DNA of 64,000 bases from Arenibacter sp. ARW7G5Y1 (GCF_003201775.1 NZ_QJJZ01000001.1:381233-445232), one strand, 5' to 3'; shown: positions 49,401 through 57,075, numbered from the stretch's first letter. Notes: generated by a model not told the origin, from the sequence alone. Made by a program: numbers and translations.

Positions 49401-49777
49401 CATATACTTTTGCAACCACTTATTTTGAAAACCAGGGAGGTACATTTGTAATGAAGAAGTTGGAAAATGCGGCACAAATGTCGGCGGTAAAGGATATACT
49501 AATACAAGATTTTGACAAGGATGGTTTAGAGGATGTACTTCTGGTAGGCAATTTATATACCTCTGAGGTGGAAACTCCGAGAAATGATGCGGCTTACGGC
49601 CTTGTTTTAAAGGGTGATGGGCAAGGCAATTTTAGAGCCATGCCGGCAAGGGAAAGCGGTCTCATGGTACGGGGCGAGGTTAAAAATGCAAAAATGCTTA
49701 CTATAAAAGGAAGCAAAAATGTAATTTTTGCCAAAAACGATGAGGCATTGGAGGTGTTTAGCGTGGGCAGTAGGTAA
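46406..49777 (+). CDS. VCBS/FG-GAP repeat lipoprotein with ASPIC/UnbV domain
   Basis: The 1123-residue protein is started at 46406, giving lipobox LTSC (signal MNKFLRASLLLTLVLTS); the frame is open 129 bp further upstream but without a signal. It holds two sets of FG-GAP beta-propeller repeats with calcium-binding D-x-N-x-D-G loops (VADFNNDGLKDVFF, VGDINNDGWPDLYVSND, YADLDNDGDLEIVVNN; later VGDINGDGLDDVHIGG, VGDFDSDGDMDIIGGN), separated by an ASPIC/UnbV domain near 560-625 (LGNRDGIGTKIVVSAGDSRQ). Such proteins are common third members of SusCD operons in marine Bacteroidota and likely assist surface binding. The substrate is unknown. Confidence 0.9.
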   Translation: MNKFLRASLLLTLVLTSCTEDYKLSGLNSEQQSIFTKLTKTDTGIDFTNELIENMKFNGLQYEYYYNGSGLAVADFNNDGLKDVFFVSTLQQHKLFLNEGNLKFKDVSNMTGILLRQRFSGGITIVDINGDGWMDIYISNSGKYNDEEKRKNKLYINMGAKNKERIPTFSEQADKYGLDLTDCSTQAVFFDYDRDGDLDMYQLNHSPTTYPENITIAALANMDGGVANDRLLRNDNNFFKDVSKEAGIVHSRLDYGLGVAVGDINNDGWPDLYVSNDYSGKDHMYINNANGTFSDRILEATNHISFFAMGNDMADINNDGWMDIMTVDMMGESSYDIKTSMSGMNPKKFYEALDAGLHHQYMYNTLQINSGYLNENNVPIFSDIAQLAGVSKTDWSWAPLFFDMDNDGLKDLFVSNGIKRDFRNNDFVNYVNKKQDSIINNQAFDPQKYITDILDKMPVRKKENYFFRNKGDFEFAKMNGTWGDGTMTSSNGAVYADLDNDGDLEIVVNNTDDEAFILKNNSREMGLGHYLSFKLKGPLGNRDGIGTKIVVSAGDSRQVQELYFTRGFMSSMARELHFGLGNSPEANVEIIWPDGRQQLLNNVDTDQLLVLDYANSKSSTVKEDANMNQPIFSKNTEDPLPFLHVENEFDDYGRESLLPHKMSQEGPSLAVGDINGDGLDDVHIGGATGFPGVLFVQNEDGSFTKTNVDLLNRDSGFEDVASEFLDVDGDNDLDLYVVSGGNEYDQGNPLLQDRLYINNGMGQFNNLVDGLPKNAISGSCIKAVDYDNDGDLDMFVGGRQVPGKYPAPAKSYLLQNNSKEGKIVFDEVPILDGQNLGMVTAAVWVDINNDSYMDLLVTGEWMPVRIFENVEGKRFVENTKKYGLENTNGWWYSLAVGDFDSDGDMDIIGGNLGLNYKYRAAADAPFEVFADDFDQSGSNDIVLGYYDEDKLVPLRGRQCSSEQLPFIKEKFPTYDSFGKAAIGDIFEEEQLEKSTHLRAYTFATTYFENQGGTFVMKKLENAAQMSAVKDILIQDFDKDGLEDVLLVGNLYTSEVETPRNDAAYGLVLKGDGQGNFRAMPARESGLMVRGEVKNAKMLTIKGSKNVIFAKNDEALEVFSVGSR

Positions 49778-49846
49778 ATGGCAGAGGTGATGGCTATAGT
49801 TTTTAAAGGATTGTAGTTTTATTATAGGCCTACGTCCATATACACT

Positions 49847-50077
49847 TTACTTATGGATTATTTTTCTTAAAGAATTTCCAAAAGGGGTTTCCAGGACAAC
49901 GGCGTATACCCCAGAGGGCAGGCCGGAGATATTGAAGGGAAGGGTATAGGCGGATGCTCCTCTATCTTTTTTGGACGCCATAAGGGCGTTGTTGGCAAAG
50001 TTGAAGATTTTGATATTGATATTTCCTCGTTCGGAAAGGGTTATGTCGACAATGAAATCTCGACTATTCGGATTGGG
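49847..50077 (-). pseudogene. Remnant: type IX secretion C-terminal sorting domain
   Basis: On the minus strand a frame with no start reads PNPNSRDFIVDI, then INIKIFNF, then LPFNISGLPSGVYAVVLETP and stops after LRKIIHK. This is a whole type A sorting domain of the type IX secretion system (the usual YPNP start, IxI pair, LPSGVY turn and basic end). Directly before PNP is a TAA stop (50078-50080), and the body of the secreted protein is not found upstream in any frame. It is the tail of a lost secreted protein, decayed by at least one stop or frameshift. The rest of this gap (49778-50431) has no gene. Confidence 0.7.
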
Positions 50078-50290
50078 TTACATAATAATATTCACCCTTT
50101 ACGGTTTCCCGCAAAGTTATGACCTCTTAATACTATTTCTTTGTGAAGGCATGTACACACTTTTAGAGCATATACAATTCCAAATAAAATGGTGGTAAAG
50201 GTCAAAGTTTATAACAATTTATTTCAACAAAAAGATTTAGTAAATTAGACCTAATAAAAGAATATAAACAGTAGTTATTCTATTCATATG

Positions 50291-50350
50291 TTGTGCGGCA
50301 TACAAAAAAAGTGCCCACGCACAAATAGCACATTTGGTTTTTGCCAACAC
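50291..50350. repeat. Hairpin-forming element upstream of the OLD nuclease gene
   Basis: An imperfect inverted repeat pairs CAAAAAAAGTGC (50303-50314) with the segment 50328-50343, with a bulge, and is flanked by GTTGTGCGGCATAC on the left and GCCAACACACAGGC on the right. Similar words occur in the element after the helicase gene (53266-53342). It resembles hairpin elements often seen around mobile gene cassettes in Bacteroidota. Confidence 0.45.
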
Positions 50351-50431
50351 ACAGGCTAACCCTGAAAAACCAAAAGAGCTATTTTTTAGCCATCGCTAAA
50401 CTCAGAACAAAGAATCTAATATATGTGAAAT

Positions 50432-52090
50432 ATGAACTTAAAAACAGCCCACATAAAGAATTTCAAATGCTACAAAGGTTCTTTTAAAATTGATTTTTCA
50501 CAAGGCGTAAATATTTTAGTTGGAGAAAATGAAACAGGAAAATCAACAATCCTTGAAGCTATACATTTGGCTTTGTCAGGTGTGTTGAATGGTCATTATT
50601 TACGAAATGAATTATCTCAATATCTGTTCAACAATGAGGTTGTAGAAAGCTTCTTATCAAATCTAAAGAATGGTAAAAACCCTGAATTACCTTGTATACA
50701 TATCGAATTGTTTTTTGATGGTCATACAACTTCAGATTTTGCAAAACTGCAAGGAGACAATAACAGTATGAAAACTGATGCTGTTGGTGTATCTTTTAAA
50801 GTAGAATATGACGAAAGCTTTAATGATGAATATGAAGCATTGCTTGCTGAGAAAAATGAATTACAAACTTTGCCAATTGAATTTTATAAGATTACTTGGA
50901 AGTCCTTTGCTAGAGATTCATCCATAACAACAAGGAGTATTCCTATAAAGTCCGTGTTGATTGACTCTTCTAATCAAAGGTACAAAAACGGGTCAGATGT
51001 TTATATCTCTCGTATTATTAAAAATAATCTTAACCTAAAAGAAAAAGCTGGCGTCTCTCAAGCTTTTAGGCAGGTTAAAGAGAGTTTTATGAGCAATCCA
51101 TCTATTGAAGCCATAAATAAACAAGTAAAAAAGAACTCTCATATTTCGACAAATAAAAACATTGAAATATCCGTTGATTTATCTACTCAAAATGCGTGGG
51201 AAACCACATTGATGACATATTTGGATAATGTTCCATTTCACCAAATAGGGAAAGGTGAACAATGTATAATAAAAACAAACCTGTCACTATCACATAAGAA
51301 AAGTGAAAAAGCTGATTTAATACTACTAGAAGAACCAGAAAATCATTTAACACATTCAAAATTAAATGAGTTTATAAAATCAGTTACTATTAACTGTAAA
51401 AACAAACAAATAATAATTTCGACTCATAGCAGTTTTGTGGCTAACAAATTAGGGCTTGAGAATTTAATATTATTAAGTAAATCTAAAGTCGGAAGAAAGA
51501 AAACATATATAAACGAATTGCCAACAGACACTCAGAACTATTTTAAGAAATTATCTGGTTATGATACACTAAGATTTATACTTTGTAAAAAAGCAATACT
51601 CGTAGAAGGTGATTCTGACGAACTAGTCGTACAAAAAGCATATATGGATAAGCACGATGGATGCTTACCTATTGAAAATAGAATTGATGTAATTTCTGTT
51701 CGGAGTTTAGCTTTTAAAAGATTTCTTGATATTGCTAAAATCATAGAGCATCCAGTAGCTATAGTCACTGATAATGATGGAAAATTCAAAGAAAAGATTA
51801 TTGATAAATATGAAGATTATGAAGGTGTTGAAAGTATCAAAATTTTTGCTGATGAGAGGGAGGAGTTAAACACGTTAGAGCCACAAATAGTAGATGCTAA
51901 CAAAAAGCAACTAGATATTCTTAGAAAAGCTTTAGGAATTAAAAAGAGCAAGTATAATTCTGAAAAAAGCATTGTAAATTATATGGTTAGTCATAAGACG
52001 GATTCAGCATTAAAATTATTTGAAACGGCTGAAGAGATTAAGTATCCTCGTTACATTAAAAAAGTAATAAAATGGTGCGATGACGAATAA
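50432..52090 (+). CDS. OLD-family ATPase/TOPRIM nuclease (GajA-like)
   Basis: This 552-residue protein has an ABC-type ATPase split as in OLD proteins: Walker A GENETGKST at 31-39, a signature-like GKGEQ at 273-277, Walker B DLILLEEPE at 295-303 and the His switch STHSS at 330-334. A TOPRIM nuclease domain follows, with VEGDSDE at 391-397 and TDNDG at 446-450. Its stop overlaps the start of a UvrD-like helicase gene by 11 bp. An OLD/TOPRIM nuclease followed by a UvrD-like helicase is the plan of the Gabija anti-phage system (GajA nicks DNA when nucleotides run low). Codons are more AT-rich than in the neighbours, a sign of transfer. Confidence 0.85.
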   Translation: MNLKTAHIKNFKCYKGSFKIDFSQGVNILVGENETGKSTILEAIHLALSGVLNGHYLRNELSQYLFNNEVVESFLSNLKNGKNPELPCIHIELFFDGHTTSDFAKLQGDNNSMKTDAVGVSFKVEYDESFNDEYEALLAEKNELQTLPIEFYKITWKSFARDSSITTRSIPIKSVLIDSSNQRYKNGSDVYISRIIKNNLNLKEKAGVSQAFRQVKESFMSNPSIEAINKQVKKNSHISTNKNIEISVDLSTQNAWETTLMTYLDNVPFHQIGKGEQCIIKTNLSLSHKKSEKADLILLEEPENHLTHSKLNEFIKSVTINCKNKQIIISTHSSFVANKLGLENLILLSKSKVGRKKTYINELPTDTQNYFKKLSGYDTLRFILCKKAILVEGDSDELVVQKAYMDKHDGCLPIENRIDVISVRSLAFKRFLDIAKIIEHPVAIVTDNDGKFKEKIIDKYEDYEGVESIKIFADEREELNTLEPQIVDANKKQLDILRKALGIKKSKYNSEKSIVNYMVSHKTDSALKLFETAEEIKYPRYIKKVIKWCDDE

Positions 52091-53249
52091 CAAACTAATC
52101 ATAGCTGCTGCTGGTTCTGGTAAAACAACTTTAATTGTCAAAGAAGCATTAAAAATTGACAAAAGTGAGAAGGTGCTTATAACAACCTACACCATTGAGA
52201 ACGAAAGGGAAATAAGAAGCAAAATACTAAGAGAACGGAAATCTATACCAGCAAATATTACAATTCAAACCTGGTTTTCATTTTTAATGCAACACGGCGT
52301 AAAACCATATCAAGGTTCTATGAATGATATGCTTTTTGAAAATGACATAAAAGGAATGCTCTTAAGTAATGAAAAATCCGCACCCAAATTTGACGAAAGA
52401 GGTCGCCCATTGTTCATACGAGGTGGAGGAAGGCAGTATTATGGAGAGAAAGACTTTAAAGAATTCTATTTCACGTCTAATTGGAGAATTTTTTCAGATA
52501 AAATATCAAAATTTGTTATTGGCTGTAATGAAAAAACTAAAGGGAAGATTTTTACAAGATTATCTAAAATCTATTCAACGATATATATCGATGAAGTTCA
52601 AGATTTAGCTGGATTTGACTTCGAAATTATTAAAATGCTGTTTAAATCAAATATAAATATCTCCCTAGTTGGCGATCCAAGACAAGTGACATATGCTACA
52701 AATCATTATCACAAGTATCCTAAATATAAGAATGGAAAAATAAAAGAATTTGTTAACTCTGAATTAGGTAAACGAATTGGTTGTACGATTGATGAAAGTA
52801 GTCTTAAAAAATCACATCGTAATAATCAAAAGATATGTGATTATTCATCAAGGTTATACCCTGATTTTGAAAAAACAGAACCTTGTGAATGTGTTAATTG
52901 TAGGAAGACTACAGCGCATGATGGAATTTTTGTTGTGCGGGAAAATGATGTGGCAGAATATTTAAAAACGTTTAATTCGACTCAATTAAGATATAGTAAG
53001 GCAACTAAAGTTGATTTAGCTTATGATGTCTGCAACTTTGGAGAGGTAAAAGGTAAAACTATTAATCGTGTAATTATTTATCCTACTAGTGATATTAAAA
53101 AATGGATAAAAAGCAACGATGCCGAATTAAAAGACGGAACTAAAGCTCGATTTTATGTTGCGTTAACTCGTGCTAAATATAGTGTTGCAATAGTTTATAA
53201 TTATTCAGACAATGAAGAAATTAATGGCGTTGAGAAATGGAAAGGATAA
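52080..53249 (+). CDS. UvrD-like superfamily 1 helicase (GajB-like, short)
   Basis: This 389-residue protein carries the SF1 helicase motifs in order: Walker A AAAGSGKTT at 9-17, DEVQ at 171-174, GDPRQ at 199-203, SHRNN at 245-249, GEVKGKT at 321-327 and YVALTRAK at 359-366. The protein is shorter than a typical UvrD or GajB (about 500 residues), with small 1B/2B regions. A Cys cluster C-x-C-x-x-C at 269-274 (CECVNC) is unusual and could bind a metal. The start overlaps the OLD gene by 11 bp, so translation is coupled. In Gabija, GajB senses DNA ends and consumes nucleotides, releasing GajA activity; the same is inferred here. Confidence 0.83.
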   Translation: MTNNKLIIAAAGSGKTTLIVKEALKIDKSEKVLITTYTIENEREIRSKILRERKSIPANITIQTWFSFLMQHGVKPYQGSMNDMLFENDIKGMLLSNEKSAPKFDERGRPLFIRGGGRQYYGEKDFKEFYFTSNWRIFSDKISKFVIGCNEKTKGKIFTRLSKIYSTIYIDEVQDLAGFDFEIIKMLFKSNINISLVGDPRQVTYATNHYHKYPKYKNGKIKEFVNSELGKRIGCTIDESSLKKSHRNNQKICDYSSRLYPDFEKTEPCECVNCRKTTAHDGIFVVRENDVAEYLKTFNSTQLRYSKATKVDLAYDVCNFGEVKGKTINRVIIYPTSDIKKWIKSNDAELKDGTKARFYVALTRAKYSVAIVYNYSDNEEINGVEKWKG

Positions 53250-53265
53250 ATATAAATAATCCAAC

Positions 53266-53342
53266 GCACAAGCCATACACATTTGCAATTCGCACGAGCC
53301 AACGCTTCAACCAAAAATTGCAAAAGAGTATGTCTTGCCGCA
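53266..53342. repeat. Long imperfect palindrome after the helicase gene
   Basis: The arms CATAC and TTTGCAATT (53274-53290) pair with AATTGCAAA and GTATG (53316-53332), and outer words GCACAAG and CTTGCCGC extend the stem. The whole could fold as one hairpin of about 75 nt with a 25-nt loop. It starts 16 bp after the helicase stop codon. Its shape recalls integron attC sites, but I find no clear R'/R'' core sites, so this is only a likeness. Confidence 0.6.
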
Positions 53343-53488
53343 CCTGATTGAAGAAAAAGTACGACTGCACAACAATAAATATAGGTCATTTGGCGGTTAG
53401 TGATAAATTTGAAATGAGTACAATTAATAAAATATATAGCGGTTTGAAACGATGGAGCTTTGAAATGCCAAACGTCCCATATTCTCAA

Positions 53489-53628
53489 CGTTAATTTTAT
53501 GGCAGGCTTGCAGTTGTGTGAAATTATATGCCATTATTGGCTGAATGTGAATTATACAGCTCTAAACATAGTTTTTGGTTTATGGTTGTAAAAGCGCAAA
53601 GGCAGGAGACTTTGCGCAACTAGTATAG
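53489..53628 (+). repeat. Repeat R1, upstream of the DUF4143 ATPase gene
   Basis: This 140-bp unit begins CGTTAATTTTAT, contains GTTGTGTGAAATTATATGCC, GCTCTAAACATAGTTTTT and the perfect hairpin GCGCAAAG/CTTTGCGC (53594-53601 with 53610-53617, loop GCAGGAGA), and ends AACTAGTATAG. It matches R3 at 55411-55571 over nearly its full length in the same orientation, except that R1 lacks about 20 bp around CCCAATTATGATAG. Confidence 0.88.
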
Positions 53629-53665
53629 TAATTAATTATTATTGATGAAATGTGGGGATCATAAT

Positions 53666-53770
53666 TCTATTATGGGCTGAATATGAGTTTTTGCTGCTCT
53701 AAACATAGTTTTTTCCCAATTATGATAGTTTTTAGTTGTAAAGGCGCAAAGGCAGGAGACTTTGCGCAAC
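53666..53770 (+). repeat. Repeat R2, partial copy
   Basis: This unit of about 105 bp shares GGGCTGAATATGA, TGCTGCTCTAAACATAG, CCCAATTATGATAG and the hairpin GCGCAAAG/CTTTGCGC (53744-53751 with 53760-53767) with R1 and R3, in the same orientation, but lacks the first 50 bp and the AACTAGTATAG end. Confidence 0.85.
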
Positions 53771-53893
53771 AGGTTCTATTGTCGAATTAGCAGTTCTCTA
53801 CTTCAATAAAGGTTCTAAAAATGCATTATTTGTTTAAATAGATGGTTTTAAATCTGTTTATTTTGCATATATTTGTTGTATTAAGATAAAAAC

Positions 53894-55342
53894 ATGGCAA
53901 TACTAAACCTTATTCCGACAGAAAAGATTATTGAACGCCTTCGATATGAAAATCCATGGTGGATAACTAAAGAGATCCCGAATACATATAGCTCAATGTC
54001 AAAGAGACTATATTTTGACCTCTTTTATCCATTCGTTCTTGAAAGGAGTATTAAAAGGGCGTTAGTTCTCATGGGCCCTAGAAGGGTTGGTAAAACAGTA
54101 ATGCTATTTCATTGCATTGAAAACTTATTGAAAGAAGGAACAAACCCTCATAAACTATTCTTTATCGGAATTGACAACCCGATTTACGTCAATTTAAGCT
54201 TAGAGGACGTTTTAACTCTATGCAAAGATTCTTTAACTCTTGAAAATCTTAATGGTTGTTATGTCTTTTTTGATGAAATACAATACTTGAAAGACTGGGA
54301 AAGACATTTAAAAATATTGGTTGACTCATACCCTGAAACTAAATTCATTGTTTCTGGCTCAGCAGCCGCAGCTTTGAAATGGCACAGTACGGAGAGCGGA
54401 GCGGGCAGATTTACTGATTTTCTATTACCTCCATTAACATTTCAAGAATATATCCATTTGAAGAAATTAGACCATTTAATTTTTGAAGGTGATATTCAAT
54501 ATGGAAACAAGGATATAAAGTATTGCTTAACTCATGATTCAAAAGCATTAAATAAAGAATTTCTCCATTATTTAAATTTTGGAGGATACCCAGAGGTTGT
54601 ATTATCTGAAAAAATACAAGGAGATATGGGTCGATACGTTAAAAACGACATTGTAGACAAAGTTCTTCTTAGAGATTTGCCAAGCTTGTATGGAATCAAA
54701 CATGTTCAAGAATTAAACAGATTTTTTACATACATAGCGTATAATACAGGAAACGAATTCTCATATGAGACAATGTCTCGGGAAAGTGGAATTCAAAAAG
54801 ATACATTAAAAAAATATTTAGAATATTTAGAAGCAGCATTCCTAATTAAAGTATTAAATAAGGTTGGAGTCAATGCAAAAAGATTAAAAAGAATAACAAG
54901 CTTCAAAGTATATCTCACCAACCCATCCCTTCGCACTGCATTATTTTCCCCTATAAGTGAAACAGACCAAGAAATGGGAAACATGGTAGAAACAGCAATT
55001 CTTTCACAATGGATGCACAGGGAGCAACTAGACATAACCTATGCTAGGTGGAAAGAAGGCAGAAACGAAGGTGAAGTTGACCTTGTCTTGGTAGATGATA
55101 AAAGTTATAAGCCAGTTTGGGGAGTTGAAATTAAATGGAGTAATAGATATTTCGACAAACCTCAAGAATTAAAAAGTTTAATTAAATTTTGTGAAACAAA
55201 TAAATTTGAATCGGCAGTTGTTACTTCAATTGATCAATTAGGAATGAAGGAAATACAAGGGCTAAAATTCACTTTTCTACCTGCTTCCATATATGCATAC
55301 AATATTGGAGAGATTACATTAAAAATGAGAAATAAAAATTAA
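53894..55342 (+). CDS. AAA ATPase with DUF4143 C-terminal domain
   Basis: This 482-residue protein has a P-loop ATPase domain of the AAA_14 group: Walker A GPRRVGKTV at 61-69, Walker B YVFFDEIQ at 123-130 and sensor region FIVSGSAAAAL at 151-161. The C-terminal DUF4143 domain (about 240-475) holds a PD-(D/E)xK-like pattern (EGEVDLVLVD, then GVEIKWSN), though catalysis is not proven. Such proteins are widespread, patchy in distribution and often found in variable islands. It is a lone gene bracketed by repeats R1/R2 and R3, which suggests movement as a unit. AT-rich like the Gabija-like pair. Function unknown. Confidence 0.9.
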   Translation: MAILNLIPTEKIIERLRYENPWWITKEIPNTYSSMSKRLYFDLFYPFVLERSIKRALVLMGPRRVGKTVMLFHCIENLLKEGTNPHKLFFIGIDNPIYVNLSLEDVLTLCKDSLTLENLNGCYVFFDEIQYLKDWERHLKILVDSYPETKFIVSGSAAAALKWHSTESGAGRFTDFLLPPLTFQEYIHLKKLDHLIFEGDIQYGNKDIKYCLTHDSKALNKEFLHYLNFGGYPEVVLSEKIQGDMGRYVKNDIVDKVLLRDLPSLYGIKHVQELNRFFTYIAYNTGNEFSYETMSRESGIQKDTLKKYLEYLEAAFLIKVLNKVGVNAKRLKRITSFKVYLTNPSLRTALFSPISETDQEMGNMVETAILSQWMHREQLDITYARWKEGRNEGEVDLVLVDDKSYKPVWGVEIKWSNRYFDKPQELKSLIKFCETNKFESAVVTSIDQLGMKEIQGLKFTFLPASIYAYNIGEITLKMRNKN

Positions 55343-55699
55343 AAAATGAAAGCACAACACTATGTATAGTGCATAGCACCCTTCGGGATGCTACGACACC
55401 ATACACAAACCGTTAATTTTATTCCAAGCTAGCTGTTGTGTGAAATTATATGCCAATATGGGCAGAACGTGATTCTTTTGCTGCTCTAAACATAGTTTTT
55501 CCCAATTATGATAGTTTTTGGTTTATGGTGGTAAAAGTGCAAAGGCAGGAGACTTTGCGCAACTAGTATAGACGCTGTGTATGTGGCTCTGACAGTATTT
55601 ACTACAAGGTAAAGATAGCCTAGTTGAAATTATGGCAATCGTTGGAAAACAGGATTTAAAAAATATCCTATAAACTATCGCGCAGAAGTATTGCTCCCA
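55343..55699. other. Gap after the DUF4143 gene
   Basis: This 357-bp stretch has a short hairpin at about 55365-55385 (TAGCACCC and GGGATGCTA), a likely terminator for the ATPase gene, then repeat R3. About 130 bp after R3 show nothing else. Confidence 0.5.
55411..55571 (+). repeat. Repeat R3, downstream of the DUF4143 ATPase gene
   Basis: The longest copy, 161 bp, from CGTTAATTTTAT to AACTAGTATAG. Its hairpin is GTGCAAAG/CTTTGCGC (55537-55544 with 55553-55560), with one G-T pair in place of a G-C pair in R1 and R2. Same orientation as R1 and R2, so recombination between R1 and R3 would delete the ATPase gene. Confidence 0.88.
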
Positions 55700-56785
55700 T
55701 CACTTCTTGTCATATCTGTCCCACCGTTGCTTCCAATCATTCATTACACTATAGCGCCATTTCCCTATAGTCATTTGGCAGTCTGCTGGAGATTTGTCAA
55801 GATCAATATAATAATTGGGGTAGGTACTTTTATCGAAATGCCTAAACTGTCCGCCCCAACTTTCTTGGGTGGGGTCATCTACGTTTCCCGTACCACCAAT
55901 TACCGGAGAAATCAAATATAACAATGAAGGACTATCTCCTTCCTTTAAACTGTTTTTGGGATAATTGGCCACAGGAAAGACATCGCCACATTTTTCTTGA
56001 AACAGGCCATCGTGGTTTGAACCGTGATTCCTAATATTGATATCGGTGAATTTGGTATAGGACCATTCTCCATCCTGAATTCCGGACTGATAAACACCGC
56101 GGAATGTTTCATGTTTGCCCCTTGGAAGAATCCCGTTTTCAATCCACCATAATTCAGGGTATTTCTTTTCCATGAAATTGTATACATAATCCCTGCTTAT
56201 GGGATCATGCAGGGTATTTGAAGAACTGATATAGTAAATCCTTATTTTGTCGGCAATGTCTGGGGCATCGTAAAGTGCCTGGGCAGTTGTTGTTAAACTA
56301 CCCCAGACCAATATCCAAAGTGGATTATCCTTCGTATAATCCCGAGCTGTTTTAATGATCCATTCGGAACCTTCTGTACTATTATTGTCCGAAGGGCCTT
56401 TTGGTTTTTTTGCACCGGATTTTATGATGCTGAGCAAATCTTTTTCCGGCATTAATTGGCTGTAACCGTTTTTACGTATATGCTCAACGTCTATCCTTTT
56501 TATCCAATTCTCAATGAGCCCCGTATGTTCTATGGTGTCCCAAGGGTGATGATCAATATCCGAATTGGGCGTTGCTATAATACCTTTTATCTTAATTATA
56601 TCAGAATAATGCACAGCTCTGTACAATGATTGAATGTCATCGGGGTCGCCTCCCAGGTCGGTATCAATGATGACATCAAAGGTTCCATTTTGGGCTGTAT
56701 TTTGATTGCAGGCAAACAAGATGGTTGTTAACAATAGTAGGCTATATACCTTATAATATCCCTTATCCAAATATATCCCAATCAT
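55700..56785 (-). CDS. Nucleoside hydrolase-like (DUF1593-type) lipoprotein
   Basis: The 361-residue protein (start at 56785; the frame opens 36 bp earlier) has a lipobox LFAC at Cys26 and the DUF1593/nucleoside hydrolase-like domain over residues about 35-350. The Asp-rich metal site is visible as VIIDTDLGGDPDDIQ, close to the DTDxxxDDxxAL calcium site of nucleoside hydrolases. GIIATPNSDIDHHPWD and a central NPLWILVWGSLTTTAQAL follow. The family is often found in glycan-degradation loci of Bacteroidota, so it may act on a sugar instead of a nucleoside. A beta-helix secreted protein lies upstream on the same strand. Confidence 0.82.
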   Translation of the reverse strand: MIGIYLDKGYYKVYSLLLLTTILFACNQNTAQNGTFDVIIDTDLGGDPDDIQSLYRAVHYSDIIKIKGIIATPNSDIDHHPWDTIEHTGLIENWIKRIDVEHIRKNGYSQLMPEKDLLSIIKSGAKKPKGPSDNNSTEGSEWIIKTARDYTKDNPLWILVWGSLTTTAQALYDAPDIADKIRIYYISSSNTLHDPISRDYVYNFMEKKYPELWWIENGILPRGKHETFRGVYQSGIQDGEWSYTKFTDINIRNHGSNHDGLFQEKCGDVFPVANYPKNSLKEGDSPSLLYLISPVIGGTGNVDDPTQESWGGQFRHFDKSTYPNYYIDLDKSPADCQMTIGKWRYSVMNDWKQRWDRYDKK

Positions 56786-57075
56786 TTTCATCTGTTTTAT
56801 GAGGCCTGTGCACTCGTCCATTATGGTCCAATTTTTAGTAGTAGTTGCCTTTAGGTTCCAGCCTTTGGGCTTTTAAGATAAGAATTTAATTGTAACTGTT
56901 TATACCAACTCTTTTATAGGTCCAATCCAGTTATTTCTTTGCCATGTATACCCAATGTCCATCATACTCCTCTACCGCATAAGGTATATTTTAAGGGTAG
57001 GGGCATTACCATGGGTCAGCGGCTAGCCTTTGCTTTGAATCCCATCACGGTAAAAAGGATTTTCATGTAGAACCC

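Larger units (their letters stand above)
53250..53893. other. Repeat-rich gap between the Gabija-like pair and the DUF4143 gene
   Basis: This 644-bp stretch holds no intact gene. It contains the hairpin element at 53266-53342, a 26-codon frame at 53414-53494 that runs into the first repeat, repeat copies R1 and R2, and the short promoter region of the ATPase gene. Confidence 0.6.

Noticed and set aside
49971..50198. Plus-strand frame of 75 codons in the gap after the VCBS gene
   Set aside because: It is the antisense of the decayed type IX sorting domain and shows no protein-like pattern of its own.
53259..53402. ATCCAAC ... GTTAGTG as integron attC core sites around the hairpin element
   Set aside because: The second word does not fit GTTRRRY and no integrase gene is in the window; only the palindrome itself is supported.
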